From: Streptomyces hygroscopicus
GTDB lineage: Bacteria > Actinomycetota > Actinomycetes > Streptomycetales > Streptomycetaceae
Direction: 5' to 3'
NCBI GenBank assembly: GCA_002021875.1
Contig: CP018627.1
Coordinates: 2,976,001 to 3,040,000 of the forward strand
DNA: 64,000 nt
The translations under genes were made by a program, and so were the position numbers. Within the stretch, counting starts at the first letter, position 1, and the number at the start of each line of letters is the position of its first letter. The notes under the pieces were generated by a model. The model was not told where the DNA came from and ran no database searches. It worked only from the letters and a program-made list of their open reading frames with translations. Shown here in pieces: positions 8,020 through 17,820 of the stretch.

Positions 8020-8816
8020 CCGAGGGAGGAGTACAGACCGGGGCGGCGGTCCCGCAGATACGGGTTGATCCGGCGCGAGGTGGTCAGCAGCTTGGGGGCG
8101 ACATCGCCGAGGAGGAGTTCCTCGCCGCGGCCGGCGCGCAGACAGGTGGCGCCGTCGGGCCCGGCCAGACAGCTCAGGCCGACAAAGTCGAACTCGCCCT
8201 CGACGCCGCTGCGGTTGACGTACGCGATGTACATCTGGCTCTCGAAGGCCCGCACCGGAATCACCGATTCGGCGACGAACTCGAAGGGGTGCATCTGCGC
8301 GGTGGGCACCAGCAGCAGATCGGTCCCGGCCAGGGCATGGGCCCGTACGTTCTCGGGGAACTCCACGTCGTAGCAGATCAGGATGCCGACGGTCAGCTCG
8401 CCGATGGTGGCCTGGACGACGGGCGTCTCACCGGGGGTGAACGACGCCCGCTCGAAGCAGCCGTAGAGATGGGACTTGCGGTAGTTGGCCAGCTCGGCGC
8501 CGTCCGCCCCGACGAGCCGTGCGGAGTTGTACACGGCGCCCGCGTGGCTCTCGGGGTAGCCGTAGAGGATGGCGAGACCGTGCGTCGCGGCGATCTCGGC
8601 CACGGCCCGGCCGCTCGGCCCGTCGGCGGGCTCGGCCAGCTCCCGTACGCCGCCGCCGCCAATCGCGTATCCCGTGAGGAACATCTCCGCGGTGACCAGC
8701 AGCCCGGCCCCGTCGGCGGCCGCGTCGGCGGCGGCCTCGTCGAGGACCTTGAGGTTTCCGGCGGGATCGCCGGGGTGACCGGAGTTCTGGAGCAGAGCGG
8801 TGCGCAGCGGCGACAT
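8016..8816 (-). CDS. Carbon-nitrogen hydrolase (nitrilase superfamily amidase)
   Basis: A 266-residue nitrilase-fold enzyme with the full catalytic triad: Glu44 (VTAEMF), Lys114 (NYRKSHLYG) and Cys148 (ILICYDVEFPE). The length fits the aliphatic amidase/N-carbamoyl hydrolase branches, which hydrolyse amides to acids and ammonia. ATG at 8816 follows an AAGG seven bases upstream; the longer open frame upstream is non-coding promoter DNA. It is the first gene of a likely two-gene unit with the flavin monoamine oxidase, suggesting it hydrolyses the amide made by that oxidase. Two 17-bp direct repeats lie upstream. The substrate is unproven. Confidence 0.85.
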   Translation of the reverse strand: MSPLRTALLQNSGHPGDPAGNLKVLDEAAADAAADGAGLLVTAEMFLTGYAIGGGGVRELAEPADGPSGRAVAEIAATHGLAILYGYPESHAGAVYNSARLVGADGAELANYRKSHLYGCFERASFTPGETPVVQATIGELTVGILICYDVEFPENVRAHALAGTDLLLVPTAQMHPFEFVAESVIPVRAFESQMYIAYVNRSGVEGEFDFVGLSCLAGPDGATCLRAGRGEELLLGDVAPKLLTTSRRINPYLRDRRPGLYSSLG

Positions 8817-8850
8817 GGCAGACCTTGAGGGGAGGGGTACGGGTATAAAA

Positions 8851-8880
8851 ACAGTACGTTGCCTCCGGATCGCCCAACAA
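8851..8880 (-). promoter_or_regulatory. Candidate promoter of the amidohydrolase-oxidase unit
   Basis: On the minus strand TTGTTG (8880-8875) and TACTGT (8856-8851) are separated by 18 bases. They lie 35 bases or more upstream of the amidohydrolase start. The fit to a vegetative promoter is moderate. Confidence 0.35.
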
Positions 8881-8899
8881 GACGGCTTCGTTGCGTCCG

Positions 8900-8947
8900 G
8901 CGTCGATTCATGGCGCATGGGGATCGGTGTGCGTCGATTCATTGCGC
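8900..8947. promoter_or_regulatory. Phased direct repeats upstream of the amidohydrolase gene
   Basis: GCGTCGATTCATGGCGC (8900-8916) and GCGTCGATTCATTGCGC (8931-8947) agree at 16 of 17 positions. Their start points are 31 bases apart, close to three helical turns. The spacing suits a multimeric regulator bound on one face of the DNA. The neighbouring Lrp/AsnC regulator is the obvious candidate, by inference. Confidence 0.5.
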
Positions 8948-8964
8948 ACGCCCTAAAAGAAGCG

Positions 8965-9080
8965 GGGGCTGTGCCGATGTGCGGCTCCGCCGCGTGGGGG
9001 TGCCCCGAAGGGGCGCGGGGCTGTGCCGATGTACGGCTCCGCCGCGTGGGTGCGACCAGCCACGACGGCGCCGCACGCGA
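8965..9080. repeat. Two-copy intergenic repeat with internal hairpin
   Basis: GGGGCTGTGCCGATGT followed by a CGGCTCCGCCGCGTGGG block occurs at 8965-8999 and again at 9017-9050. A GCCCC-GAA-GGGGC hairpin at 9002-9014 lies between the copies. A similar GC-rich module is a common intergenic element of Streptomyces chromosomes. It fills most of the 315-base gap between the amidohydrolase start and the Lrp stop. Confidence 0.7.
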
Positions 9081-9131
9081 CCAACGGCAGGTCAGGGCAC
9101 GACAGTCAACCAGGCCCACCCAACGGAGCGC

Positions 9132-9587
9132 CTACGTAGGGGCACCCGAGCTGAACCTTCGCAGCAGGGGCGAGAGCACCAGCACGGACTTGGTGCGCTC
9201 CACGAACGGCTCCCCCGCGATCCGCTCCAGCACCCGCTCGAAGTGACGCATATCGGAGGCGAAGACCTGGACGACGGCGTCCGCGTCACCGGTGACGGTC
9301 GACGCGGACACCACCTCGGGATAGCGCGACAGGCCCCGGCGGATGGCGTCCGGCGAGGTGTTGTGGCGGCAGTAGAGCTCGATGAAACCCTCGGTCTCCC
9401 ATCCCAGCGCCACCGGGTCGACCCGCACCGTGAAGCCGGTGATGGCTCCCTCCGCGCGCAGCCGGTCCACCCGCCGTTTGACGGCGGGCGCGGACAGTCC
9501 GACCAGTTCGCCGATGTCGGCGTAGGAGCGGCGGGCGTCCTCGGCGAGGGCGTGGACGATGCGTTCGTCGAGATCATTCAGTCGCAC
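9132..9587 (-). CDS. Lrp/AsnC family transcriptional regulator
   Basis: A 151-residue regulator. The N-terminal winged HTH (residues about 3-50; SYADIGELVGLS, then APAVKRRVDRL) is followed by a RAM/ligand domain from about residue 65. GTG at 9587 gives the usual family length; the upstream in-frame extension overlaps the permease gene. The start lies only 11 bases after the permease stop, so the two are very probably cotranscribed. Lrp/AsnC proteins sense amino acids, which fits control of the permease and the adjacent amine-oxidising genes. The 31-bp-phased repeats in front of the amidohydrolase are a plausible target. Confidence 0.9.
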   Translation of the reverse strand: MRLNDLDERIVHALAEDARRSYADIGELVGLSAPAVKRRVDRLRAEGAITGFTVRVDPVALGWETEGFIELYCRHNTSPDAIRRGLSRYPEVVSASTVTGDADAVVQVFASDMRHFERVLERIAGEPFVERTKSVLVLSPLLRRFSSGAPT

Positions 9588-9597
9588 TGGGGGGCAA

Positions 9598-11070
9598 TCA
9601 CTTCTCTGCTGTGGCCAGTCGGGATCGGCGCAAGCCGTATGCGAAGTACAGCACAAGGCCGACGGCCATCCAGCAGCCGAAGACCACCCAGGTCACGAAC
9701 TGCAGGCTGCCCATCATCCACAGACACAGCGCGAAGCCGATCACCGGGAAGAGCGGGGACAGCGGCACCCGGAAGGTGCGGGGCATATCGGGCCGGGTCC
9801 GGCGCAGCATGATCACGGCGATGTTGACCAGCGCGAAGGCGAAGAGCGTGCCGATGCTGGTGGCGTCGGCGAGCTGGCCGAGCGGGATCGCGGCGGCCAG
9901 GACCCCGCAGAAGAGCGAGACGATCACGGTGTTGGCGCGGGGCACCCCGGTCCTGGCGTGGACGGTGGAGAAGACCTTGGGCACCAGCCCGTCCCGGGAC
10001 ATCGCGAAGAGGATGCGGGTCTGGCCGTAGAGCACGGTCAGCACCACGGAGGCGATCGCGACGACCGCTCCGGCGGCCAGCAGCACGGCCCAGGCGTCCT
10101 GTCCGGTGACATCCTTCATGATCGAGGCGAGCGCGGCCTCGGAGCCCGAGAACTTCTTCCACGGCAGGGCGCCCACCGCGACGGCGGCGACCAGGCAGTA
10201 CAGCGCGGTGACGATGATCAGCGACAGCATGATCGCGCGGGGCAGGTCGCGCTGGGGGTTCTTGGCCTCCTCACCGGCCGTGGAGGCGGCGTCGAAGCCG
10301 ATGTAGGAGAAGAAGAGGGTGGCGCCGGCGGCGCTGACGCCCGCCATGCCCAGCGGCATGAACGGGGTGTAGTTGCCCGCCCGGATGCCGGTGAAGGCGA
10401 CGGCGCAGAAGAGGATCAGCGCCGCGATCTTCACCCCCACCATGACCGTGTTGGCGCGGGCGCTCTCCTTGGCGCCGCCCAGCAGGAACGCCATGGCCAG
10501 CAGCACCACGAGCAGGGCGGGCAGATTGAAGATCCCGCCGTCCCCGGGCGGGGCGGCCAGGGCGTCGGGGATGGTCACGCCGAGGGTGCCGTCGAGCAGT
10601 TCGTTGAGGTACTCGCCCCAGCCGACGGCGACGGCCGCCACCGAGACGCCGTACTCCAGGATCAGACACCAGCCGCAGACCCAGGCGATCAGCTCGCCCA
10701 TCGTGGCGTAGGCGTAGGAGTAGGAGGAGCCGGAGACGGGGATGGTGCCCGCCAGCTCGGCGTAGGACAGCGCGGAGAACAGCGCGGTGAGCCCGGCGAT
10801 GACGAACGACACGATGACCGCGGGACCGGCGTCCGGCACGGCCTCGCCGAGCACCACGAAGATGCCGGTGCCCAGGGTGGCCCCAATGCTGATCATGGTG
10901 AGCTGCCACATGCCCATGGAGCGCCGCAGGCTGCCGCCCTCACCCTGGCCGCCCTCGGCGACCAGCCGCTCCACCGGCTTGCGCCGCATCAGCCGGGCGC
11001 CCAGCCCGCCGACCGGAGGGTCTGATTCCGGTTGCTGGGTGGCGGGCGGTGCTGCGCCGTGCTCCAACAC
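9598..11070 (-). CDS. APC-family amino acid permease
   Basis: A 490-residue protein with about 12 transmembrane helices. The first helix carries GATLGTGIFVVLGEA, the substrate-binding glycine-rich loop of the APC superfamily (cationic amino acid transporter/YfnA type). The gene starts with GTG at 11070, preceded by AAGGAG eight bases upstream. It is followed directly by an Lrp/AsnC gene, and a nitrilase/monoamine oxidase unit follows on the same strand. It is therefore a good candidate for importing the amino acid that the oxidase uses. The specificity cannot be read from the sequence. Confidence 0.9.
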   Translation of the reverse strand: MLEHGAAPPATQQPESDPPVGGLGARLMRRKPVERLVAEGGQGEGGSLRRSMGMWQLTMISIGATLGTGIFVVLGEAVPDAGPAVIVSFVIAGLTALFSALSYAELAGTIPVSGSSYSYAYATMGELIAWVCGWCLILEYGVSVAAVAVGWGEYLNELLDGTLGVTIPDALAAPPGDGGIFNLPALLVVLLAMAFLLGGAKESARANTVMVGVKIAALILFCAVAFTGIRAGNYTPFMPLGMAGVSAAGATLFFSYIGFDAASTAGEEAKNPQRDLPRAIMLSLIIVTALYCLVAAVAVGALPWKKFSGSEAALASIMKDVTGQDAWAVLLAAGAVVAIASVVLTVLYGQTRILFAMSRDGLVPKVFSTVHARTGVPRANTVIVSLFCGVLAAAIPLGQLADATSIGTLFAFALVNIAVIMLRRTRPDMPRTFRVPLSPLFPVIGFALCLWMMGSLQFVTWVVFGCWMAVGLVLYFAYGLRRSRLATAEK

Positions 11071-11369
11071 AGGGGTGGCTCCTTAATCGCTGCCATCGGG
11101 TGGTGGCGACCGACTGCGGACATACGGGTGCCCGAAAGCAAACCCGCAGGTGGGAATCGCCGAGCAGTCGGTCCCCGCCACTCCACGTCAGCGCAAGACC
11201 CTATGAGCCGTCCGCCGACGGCCGTAATGGACCATGGTTGCGCATACCCGTGGCAACGTTGCGCGCGGGGGCGCTCGGCGGGGAATCGTTGCGAGACACT
11301 GCGCGAGTCAGCGCTCGTTTCACCCGAATGCCGCGATACTGCACCATTTTAGCGGTCGTTGGTGGGGAC

Positions 11370-11576
11370 GTGACCACTGACAGCCTGCAACCACCCGATC
11401 ACTCCCAGCTCAGTGCCGAACCCGTGTTCCGGCCCCGAGACCAGGGGGGTGACAGCGAGCGCTACCCGCTCGAATACTGCGCGAGAGTCTGGGAGGACTT
11501 CATCCGGGCGCTGGGCCGGATCGAGGCGGACTTCCTCCAGCGGTCCGATACGCCGGAACCGGGCGTCAAGGCATGA
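11370..11576 (+). CDS. Small hypothetical protein coupled to the DUF2637 gene
   Basis: A 68-residue acidic protein starting with GTG at 11370 after GGTGGGGA. I recognise no domain. The C-terminal half (YPLEYCARVWEDFIRALGRIEADF) is predicted to form one amphipathic helix. The stop codon overlaps the ATG of the next gene (ATGA at 11573-11576), so translation of the two is coupled and they probably work together. The high G/C third-position usage supports coding. Confidence 0.6.
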   Translation: MTTDSLQPPDHSQLSAEPVFRPRDQGGDSERYPLEYCARVWEDFIRALGRIEADFLQRSDTPEPGVKA

Positions 11577-12334
11577 CGTACACCGAGCCGAGGCCGGGCG
11601 GCTACGGGCCCCCACCCACCGGCCACCGGCACGCCCCCGCGCCCCCTCCCGGGGAGCGGTACGAGGCGGCAGCCGATTATGAGATGAATCCTTTCCCCCT
11701 GCCCGACCCGGAGACCATCGAGGGCCGCTGGGACCTGGAGGGAGACCTCGCCCGGCTGCTCCAGACGACCTCCCCCGAGGAGTCGGTGCACACCACCGGC
11801 CCCATCGGACCGGTCGCTCCCCTCCACACCCCCTCCCCCACGCATGTGCGGGGGCGTGGCAAGCGCCGCCGGGTCCGCTTCCGGCTGCCGACGCTGCCGT
11901 GGCTGCATGTGATCAGCCTGATCTTCGCGGCGGTCACCACGGTCATCGTCGCCATGCTGAGCGTGCTCGGCGGAATGATCTCCTACCGCCCGCTGCGCTA
12001 TCTGGCCTCCCCGAGCACCTCGGAGTCCATGGCGGCGTGGTGGCCCCTGCTGGTCTACGGACCCTGGCTGGTCGCCTCGCTGTCGGTGCTGCGGGCCGCC
12101 CTGCACCGCCGGGGCGCGGGGCACTCATGGGCCGTGGTGGTGCTCTTCTCCACCATCGCGGTGTTCCTGTGCGTCGCACACGCCCCGAGGAACGCGCCCA
12201 GCATGGCCGTGGCCGGTCTTCCCCCGGTCGCCGCGCTGGTCTCGTTCCACCAGCTGGTCCGGCAGATCACCCTCACCAGCCCGCCGCGCCACGCGCTGCC
12301 CCGCACCCGGGGTGAGCGCGGAGTGGCGAGGTGA
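11573..12334 (+). CDS. DUF2637 domain-containing membrane protein
   Basis: A 253-residue protein. The first about 105 residues are proline-rich and cytoplasmic-looking. Four hydrophobic segments follow between about residues 110 and 235 (starting WLHVISLIFAAVTTVIVAML), matching the DUF2637 pattern. DUF2637 proteins are common in Streptomyces, including near plasmid transfer (Spd) genes, but their function is not established. A polybasic RGRGKRRR stretch precedes the first membrane segment. It overlaps the preceding small ORF by four bases and ends before a strong bidirectional hairpin. Confidence 0.75.
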   Translation: MTYTEPRPGGYGPPPTGHRHAPAPPPGERYEAAADYEMNPFPLPDPETIEGRWDLEGDLARLLQTTSPEESVHTTGPIGPVAPLHTPSPTHVRGRGKRRRVRFRLPTLPWLHVISLIFAAVTTVIVAMLSVLGGMISYRPLRYLASPSTSESMAAWWPLLVYGPWLVASLSVLRAALHRRGAGHSWAVVVLFSTIAVFLCVAHAPRNAPSMAVAGLPPVAALVSFHQLVRQITLTSPPRHALPRTRGERGVAR

Positions 12335-12352
12335 GACTCCGCCGCGACGCAC

Positions 12353-12393
12353 CACCACAACCCCACTCACCCGAGCCGAGTGGGGTTGTGGTG
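12353..12393. terminator. Bidirectional terminator
   Basis: A 16-bp perfect stem, CACCACAACCCCACTC (12353-12368) with its complement at 12378-12393, around a nine-base loop. It lies between the convergent DUF2637 and guaB1 genes. Confidence 0.9.
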
Positions 12394-12438
12394 TTCGGGG
12401 GCCCGGTTCGCCTCCGGGGCGAGCCGAACTCCTGAGCC

Positions 12439-14365
<1,927 letters not shown>

Positions 14366-14524
14366 ATGTCTATTGCCGTACCGGCCGAGTCGGCCAAGGA
14401 GATGTCGGAGTTCGACCTGGACGTGCGTGTCGAGCTCGACGAGCCGACGGCCGCGCACAGCGCCTCCACCGGCACCCCCGCGGCGTCCATCATCTGGTGC
14501 ACCGTCGTCGCGCCGGCCTGTTAG
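14366..14524 (+). CDS. lanA: FxLD-family class I lanthipeptide precursor (LanA)
   Basis: A 52-residue precursor after a clear GAAGGAG (14353-14359). The leader carries F16-D-L-D19, the FxLD/FNLD-like box recognised by class I LanB dehydratases, followed by VRVELDEP. The C-terminal core is rich in Ser/Thr (S32, S34, T35, T37, S41, T46) and has two cysteines, C45 and the C-terminal C52. Up to two lanthionine-type rings are therefore possible, and the IIWC segment would give a hydrophobic ring. A LanB-type dehydratase and LanC cyclase follow directly. The leader cleavage site is not obvious (no double glycine). Product and activity are unknown. Confidence 0.85.
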   Translation: MSIAVPAESAKEMSEFDLDVRVELDEPTAAHSASTGTPAASIIWCTVVAPAC

Positions 14525-14533
14525 TAGCCAGGA

Positions 14534-14570
14534 CCGCGCGGGGCCCGGGCCGAGCCCGGGCCCCGCGCGG
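14534..14570 (+). terminator. Strong hairpin between lanA and lanB (attenuator/terminator)
   Basis: A perfect 17-bp stem of almost pure G/C, CCGCGCGGGGCCCGGGC at 14534-14550 paired with 14554-14570, closed by a CGA triloop. It lies ten bases after the lanA stop and 56 bases before the lanB start. This is the classical position of an attenuating terminator, or RNA-end stabiliser, that makes precursor mRNA exceed enzyme mRNA in lantibiotic operons. Confidence 0.85.
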
Positions 14571-14625
14571 CTCGCCGACGGCGGAATTCTCGGCGGTGCC
14601 GAGCGTGAACGGGAGAGACGACCCC

Positions 14626-17600
14626 ATGGCCGAAGACCACGCGATGTTCCACGCGGAGCCCACCGGGATGCTCCGCGTCCCCCTCCTTCCCCACTCGGCC
14701 CCCGAGACCCGCGCACACCTCGACCCGCGCGACCGCGAGCAGGTCCGCCGGTACATCGACGCGCTCCTCTCCGACGAACGGGTCGAGGAGGCCCTCACCG
14801 TCTCCAGCCCCTCACTGCACCGCACCGTCGAGGCGCTGCGCGCGGGCGCGCCGATGAAACCCGGCGCCCTGCGCAAGCTCACCCTCGCGGCGACGCGCTA
14901 CGTCCTGCGGGGCGCCAGCCGCGCCACCCCCTTCGGACTCCTGGCGGGCGTCGCCCCGGTGTCCTTCGGTGAGGCGACCTGCCGGATCCGGCTGGGCACC
15001 CGGCACCGCAAGGCGGTGCGCCCGGACGGCGGCTGGCTGACCGACGTGCTCACCGCCTGGGAGGGCGACCTCGAGGTACTGCGGGCGCTGCGCGTCGTGG
15101 CGAACGACCTGGGCTTCGCACGCGGGCAGCGCTGGGTGCTCCCCTGCGGCTACGACGCGAAGGACCCCGCCGGCTCCGATGAGCAGGCCACCGACGAACA
15201 GCGGCGCGAGGGGCGGACCGCCCAGGAGATCTCCGTACGCCACACGGCGGCCGTGCGGACCATCCTCGCCGCCGCCCGGCACCCCTGCCCGGCCGGGGAC
15301 CTGCTGAAGACCCTCGACGAGGCGTACCCGAACGTCCCCGCGTCCGCCAAGGAGGGGCTACTCCTCGAACTCGTCCGCCAGGGCTTCCTCCTCACCGAGT
15401 TACGCCCCCCGCTCGGCGAGACCGACCCGCTGCGGTACGCGGTGGAGGTCCTCAAGTCCGTGGGCCAGGCCGCCAAGGCAGGCGAACTGGCCGTCATCGG
15501 CGACCTGCTGGACGAATACGGCGCGGAACGCCTCGGCGCGGGGCTCGGCCGCTGGAAGAAGGCCCTGGACGCGATGGGCGGCCTGCGCGCCGATGACCGG
15601 CCGATCCAGGTCGACATGCGGCTGGACGCGGAAGTCACCCTGGACCGGGAGGTGTTGCGGGAGGCGGAGCGCGCGGCCACGGCGCTGTGTCTCGCCGCAC
15701 CCGACACGATGCCGACGCCGGAGCTGCGGGAGTACCGTGACGCGTTCGTCGAACGCTACGGCACCGGCCGGGCCGTGCCGCTCGCCGACGTCCTCGACCC
15801 GCACACCGGCCTGGGCCCGCCCGCCGACTACGACCATCCCAAAAGCGAACGGCGCACGGCGGAAGCCGGTGAGCCGAGCGAGCGGGACCGGGCCCGGAAC
15901 GAGTTCCTGGCCGAGCTGGCCCTCACCGCGATCGCGTCGGGCGACCGCGAGGTGGTGCTCGACGACGCGGCGCTCGACCGGCTGCGCGGCTCCGGAGCAC
16001 CGCCCCCCGGCCGCACTGGAACTCTGCGCCCATCTGACCGCCCCCTCGCGGCGATCCCTCGACGAGGGCGACTTCACGCTCGTGCTCTCCCCGTCGACGG
16101 GATCGCCGGCCCCGGGCGCGCTCTTCGGCCGGTTCGCCTACCTCCTCGACGACGTGGAGGAGGTAGGCGAGTTGGCGCGCCGTTCCGCCGCCGACTCGGC
16201 CCGGGACGGCGCGCTCCAGGCGCACCTGGACTTCCTGCCCCTGAGGGGGCGCGACGCCAATGTGGCCCGCGTTCGGCCGTTCTGGACCGAGCGGGTCGCG
16301 GTGGGCTGCTTCGCGGACCGCGCCTCGCCCGCCGTACGGGGAGTGGGCGATCTCGCGCTGGCCGCCGACCCGGACCGGCTGTATCTCGTGGACGCCTCGA
16401 CCGGGCAGGAGATCAATCCGCGGGTTCCGACCATGCTCGACCCGCGGCGCGCCCCCGCGGCGGTCCGGCTGCTGCGCGAGGTGCCGACGATGGGGAGCTG
16501 GCCCTCGTGCGTATGGACATGGGGGCGTCTGTCCACCCTTCCCCACCTGCCCCGCGTCCGGTTCGGCAGGACGGTCCTCGCCCCCGCCCGATGGCGGCTG
16601 ACCGACCCCGGCCTCATGGACTCCTCCCTCTCCGACGCGGAGTGGGAGCGCCGCCTGGACGGCTGGCGGGCGCGCTGGAACGTGCCCGACCGGGTCGCCG
16701 TCGGCGGAGGCGACCACCGGGTGGAACTCGACCTGACCGCCCCGCTCCACCGCATGGTGCTGCGCCGCGAGCTCGGCCGGGGCAAGGACGTGACGGCGTA
16801 CGAGACTCCCGAGGACGCGGGGGCGGGCGACGGCTGGCTCGCCACCGACCAGGGGGCGTTCAGCAGCGAACTGGTGATTCCGCTGCCGCCCGCCCGCCCG
16901 GCGCCCGGCGAGTCCCCGGCCGTCCGGGCCCCGGCGCGGCGGATCAGCCCGGTCGGTCCGCCCGTCCCGCGGCACAGCCGCGAGTGGCTCTACGGCAGGC
17001 TCTACACCTACGCCAACCGCCAGGACGAGGTGCTGGCCGAGCACCTGCCCCGGCTGCTGGCGGCCCTGCCGCCCGCGGTGGACCGCTGGTTCTTCATCCG
17101 CTACGCCGATCCGGCCGGCGCGCATCTGCGGCTGCGCTTCCACGGCGACCCCGCCACGCTCCACGGCGAGCTGACACCGGGCGTCCTCGACTGGGTGGAG
17201 CAGCTCCGCGACCTGCGCCTGGCCGGGGCGTTCGTCATCGACGGCTATGAACCCGAAACCCACCGCTATGGCGGCCACGAGGCCATCGAGGCCGCCGAGA
17301 CGGTCTTCCACCACGACAGCGTGGCCGCCGTCGAACAGCTACGCCTGCGGGCGGCGGACGCGGTCGGCGTCGAGCCGCAGGTGCTCGCCGCCGCCAACTA
17401 CCTCGACCTCACCCGCCAGGTCCACGGCGACCGGTGGACCGACTGGTGGCTGCGCGACCCGCGGGACGAGGAGCACCACGCCTACTTCCGGGAACGCCGC
17501 GCGGCGGCACTCCGCCTGCTGGACGGCGGGCTCCGGGCCGCGTTCCCCGCCGAGGGCGCTGCCGCCGCGCTCACCGCCCTCGACGCCAGGGCGGCCGCCA

Positions 17601-17767
17601 TGCGCGCCTATGCCTCCGTGGCCGCCGACCCATCGGTGCTGGCGAGTGTGTTGCATATGCACCACAACCGGCTGATCGGCACCTCACGCACCTCCGAAGG
17701 CCGTTCGCTGGCGGTGGCGCGTGGCCTCGCCCAGGCCGAACACGGACGGCGGAGGCATCTCGGATGA
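14626..17767 (+). pseudogene. lanB: LanB-type lanthipeptide dehydratase, frameshifted
   Basis: Residues 1-461 read in one frame (14626 to about 16008) and match the N-terminal glutamylation domain of class I dehydratases (ATRYVLRGASRATPFGLLAG). The rest (ALELCAHLTAPSRRS onward to 17767) is in the next frame. It carries the end of that domain and a full SpaB_C/thiopeptide-type elimination domain (SREWLYGRLYTYANRQDEVL, WFFIRYADPAGAHLRLRFHG). Removing one C from the six-C run at 16003-16008 joins them into a normal 1046-residue protein. The break is therefore a sequencing error, a recent mutation or slippage. As written, translation leaves the true frame after about 461 residues. The start follows GGGAGAG. 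The stop overlaps lanC by four bases. Confidence 0.85.
16003..16008 (+). other. Six-C homopolymer at the lanB frame break
   Basis: The reading frame of lanB changes here. With five C the codons run Pro-Pro-Pro-Ala-Ala-Leu-Glu-Leu-Cys and continue the dehydratase; with six C they diverge into Gly-Arg-Thr-Gly. Both flanking frames have family-like protein sequence right up to this point. Confidence 0.8.
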
Positions 17768-17820
17768 CGACGGAGGCATCTCGGGTGACGGCGGAGGCAT
17801 CTCGGGTGACGGCGGCATCA
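17748..17820 (+). repeat. 21-bp tandem repeat across the lanB/lanC junction
   Basis: Three 21-base units at 17748-17768, 17769-17789 and 17790-17810, each containing CGGAGGCATCTCGG, plus a partial fourth to 17820. The units are in phase with codons and encode EASRVTA-like heptapeptides at the LanC N-terminus. The first unit contains the overlapping lanB stop and lanC start. Each unit also carries a GGAGG, so the array repeats a ribosome-binding-like motif. Confidence 0.85.

Noticed and set aside
6297..8828. 843-residue plus-strand frame antisense to the monoamine oxidase and amidase
   Set aside because: It is the stop-poor complement of two clear enzymes, with composition typical of high-GC antisense frames and no domain.
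8965..9080. CRISPR-like repeats
   Set aside because: Only two copies with a hairpin between them and no spacers of constant length; this is an intergenic module.
14497..17250. 917-residue frame through lanB
   Set aside because: Only the part up to about 16008 is LanB-like; beyond that it is Arg/Pro/Gly-rich shadow sequence of the true frame. I treat lanB as frameshifted instead.
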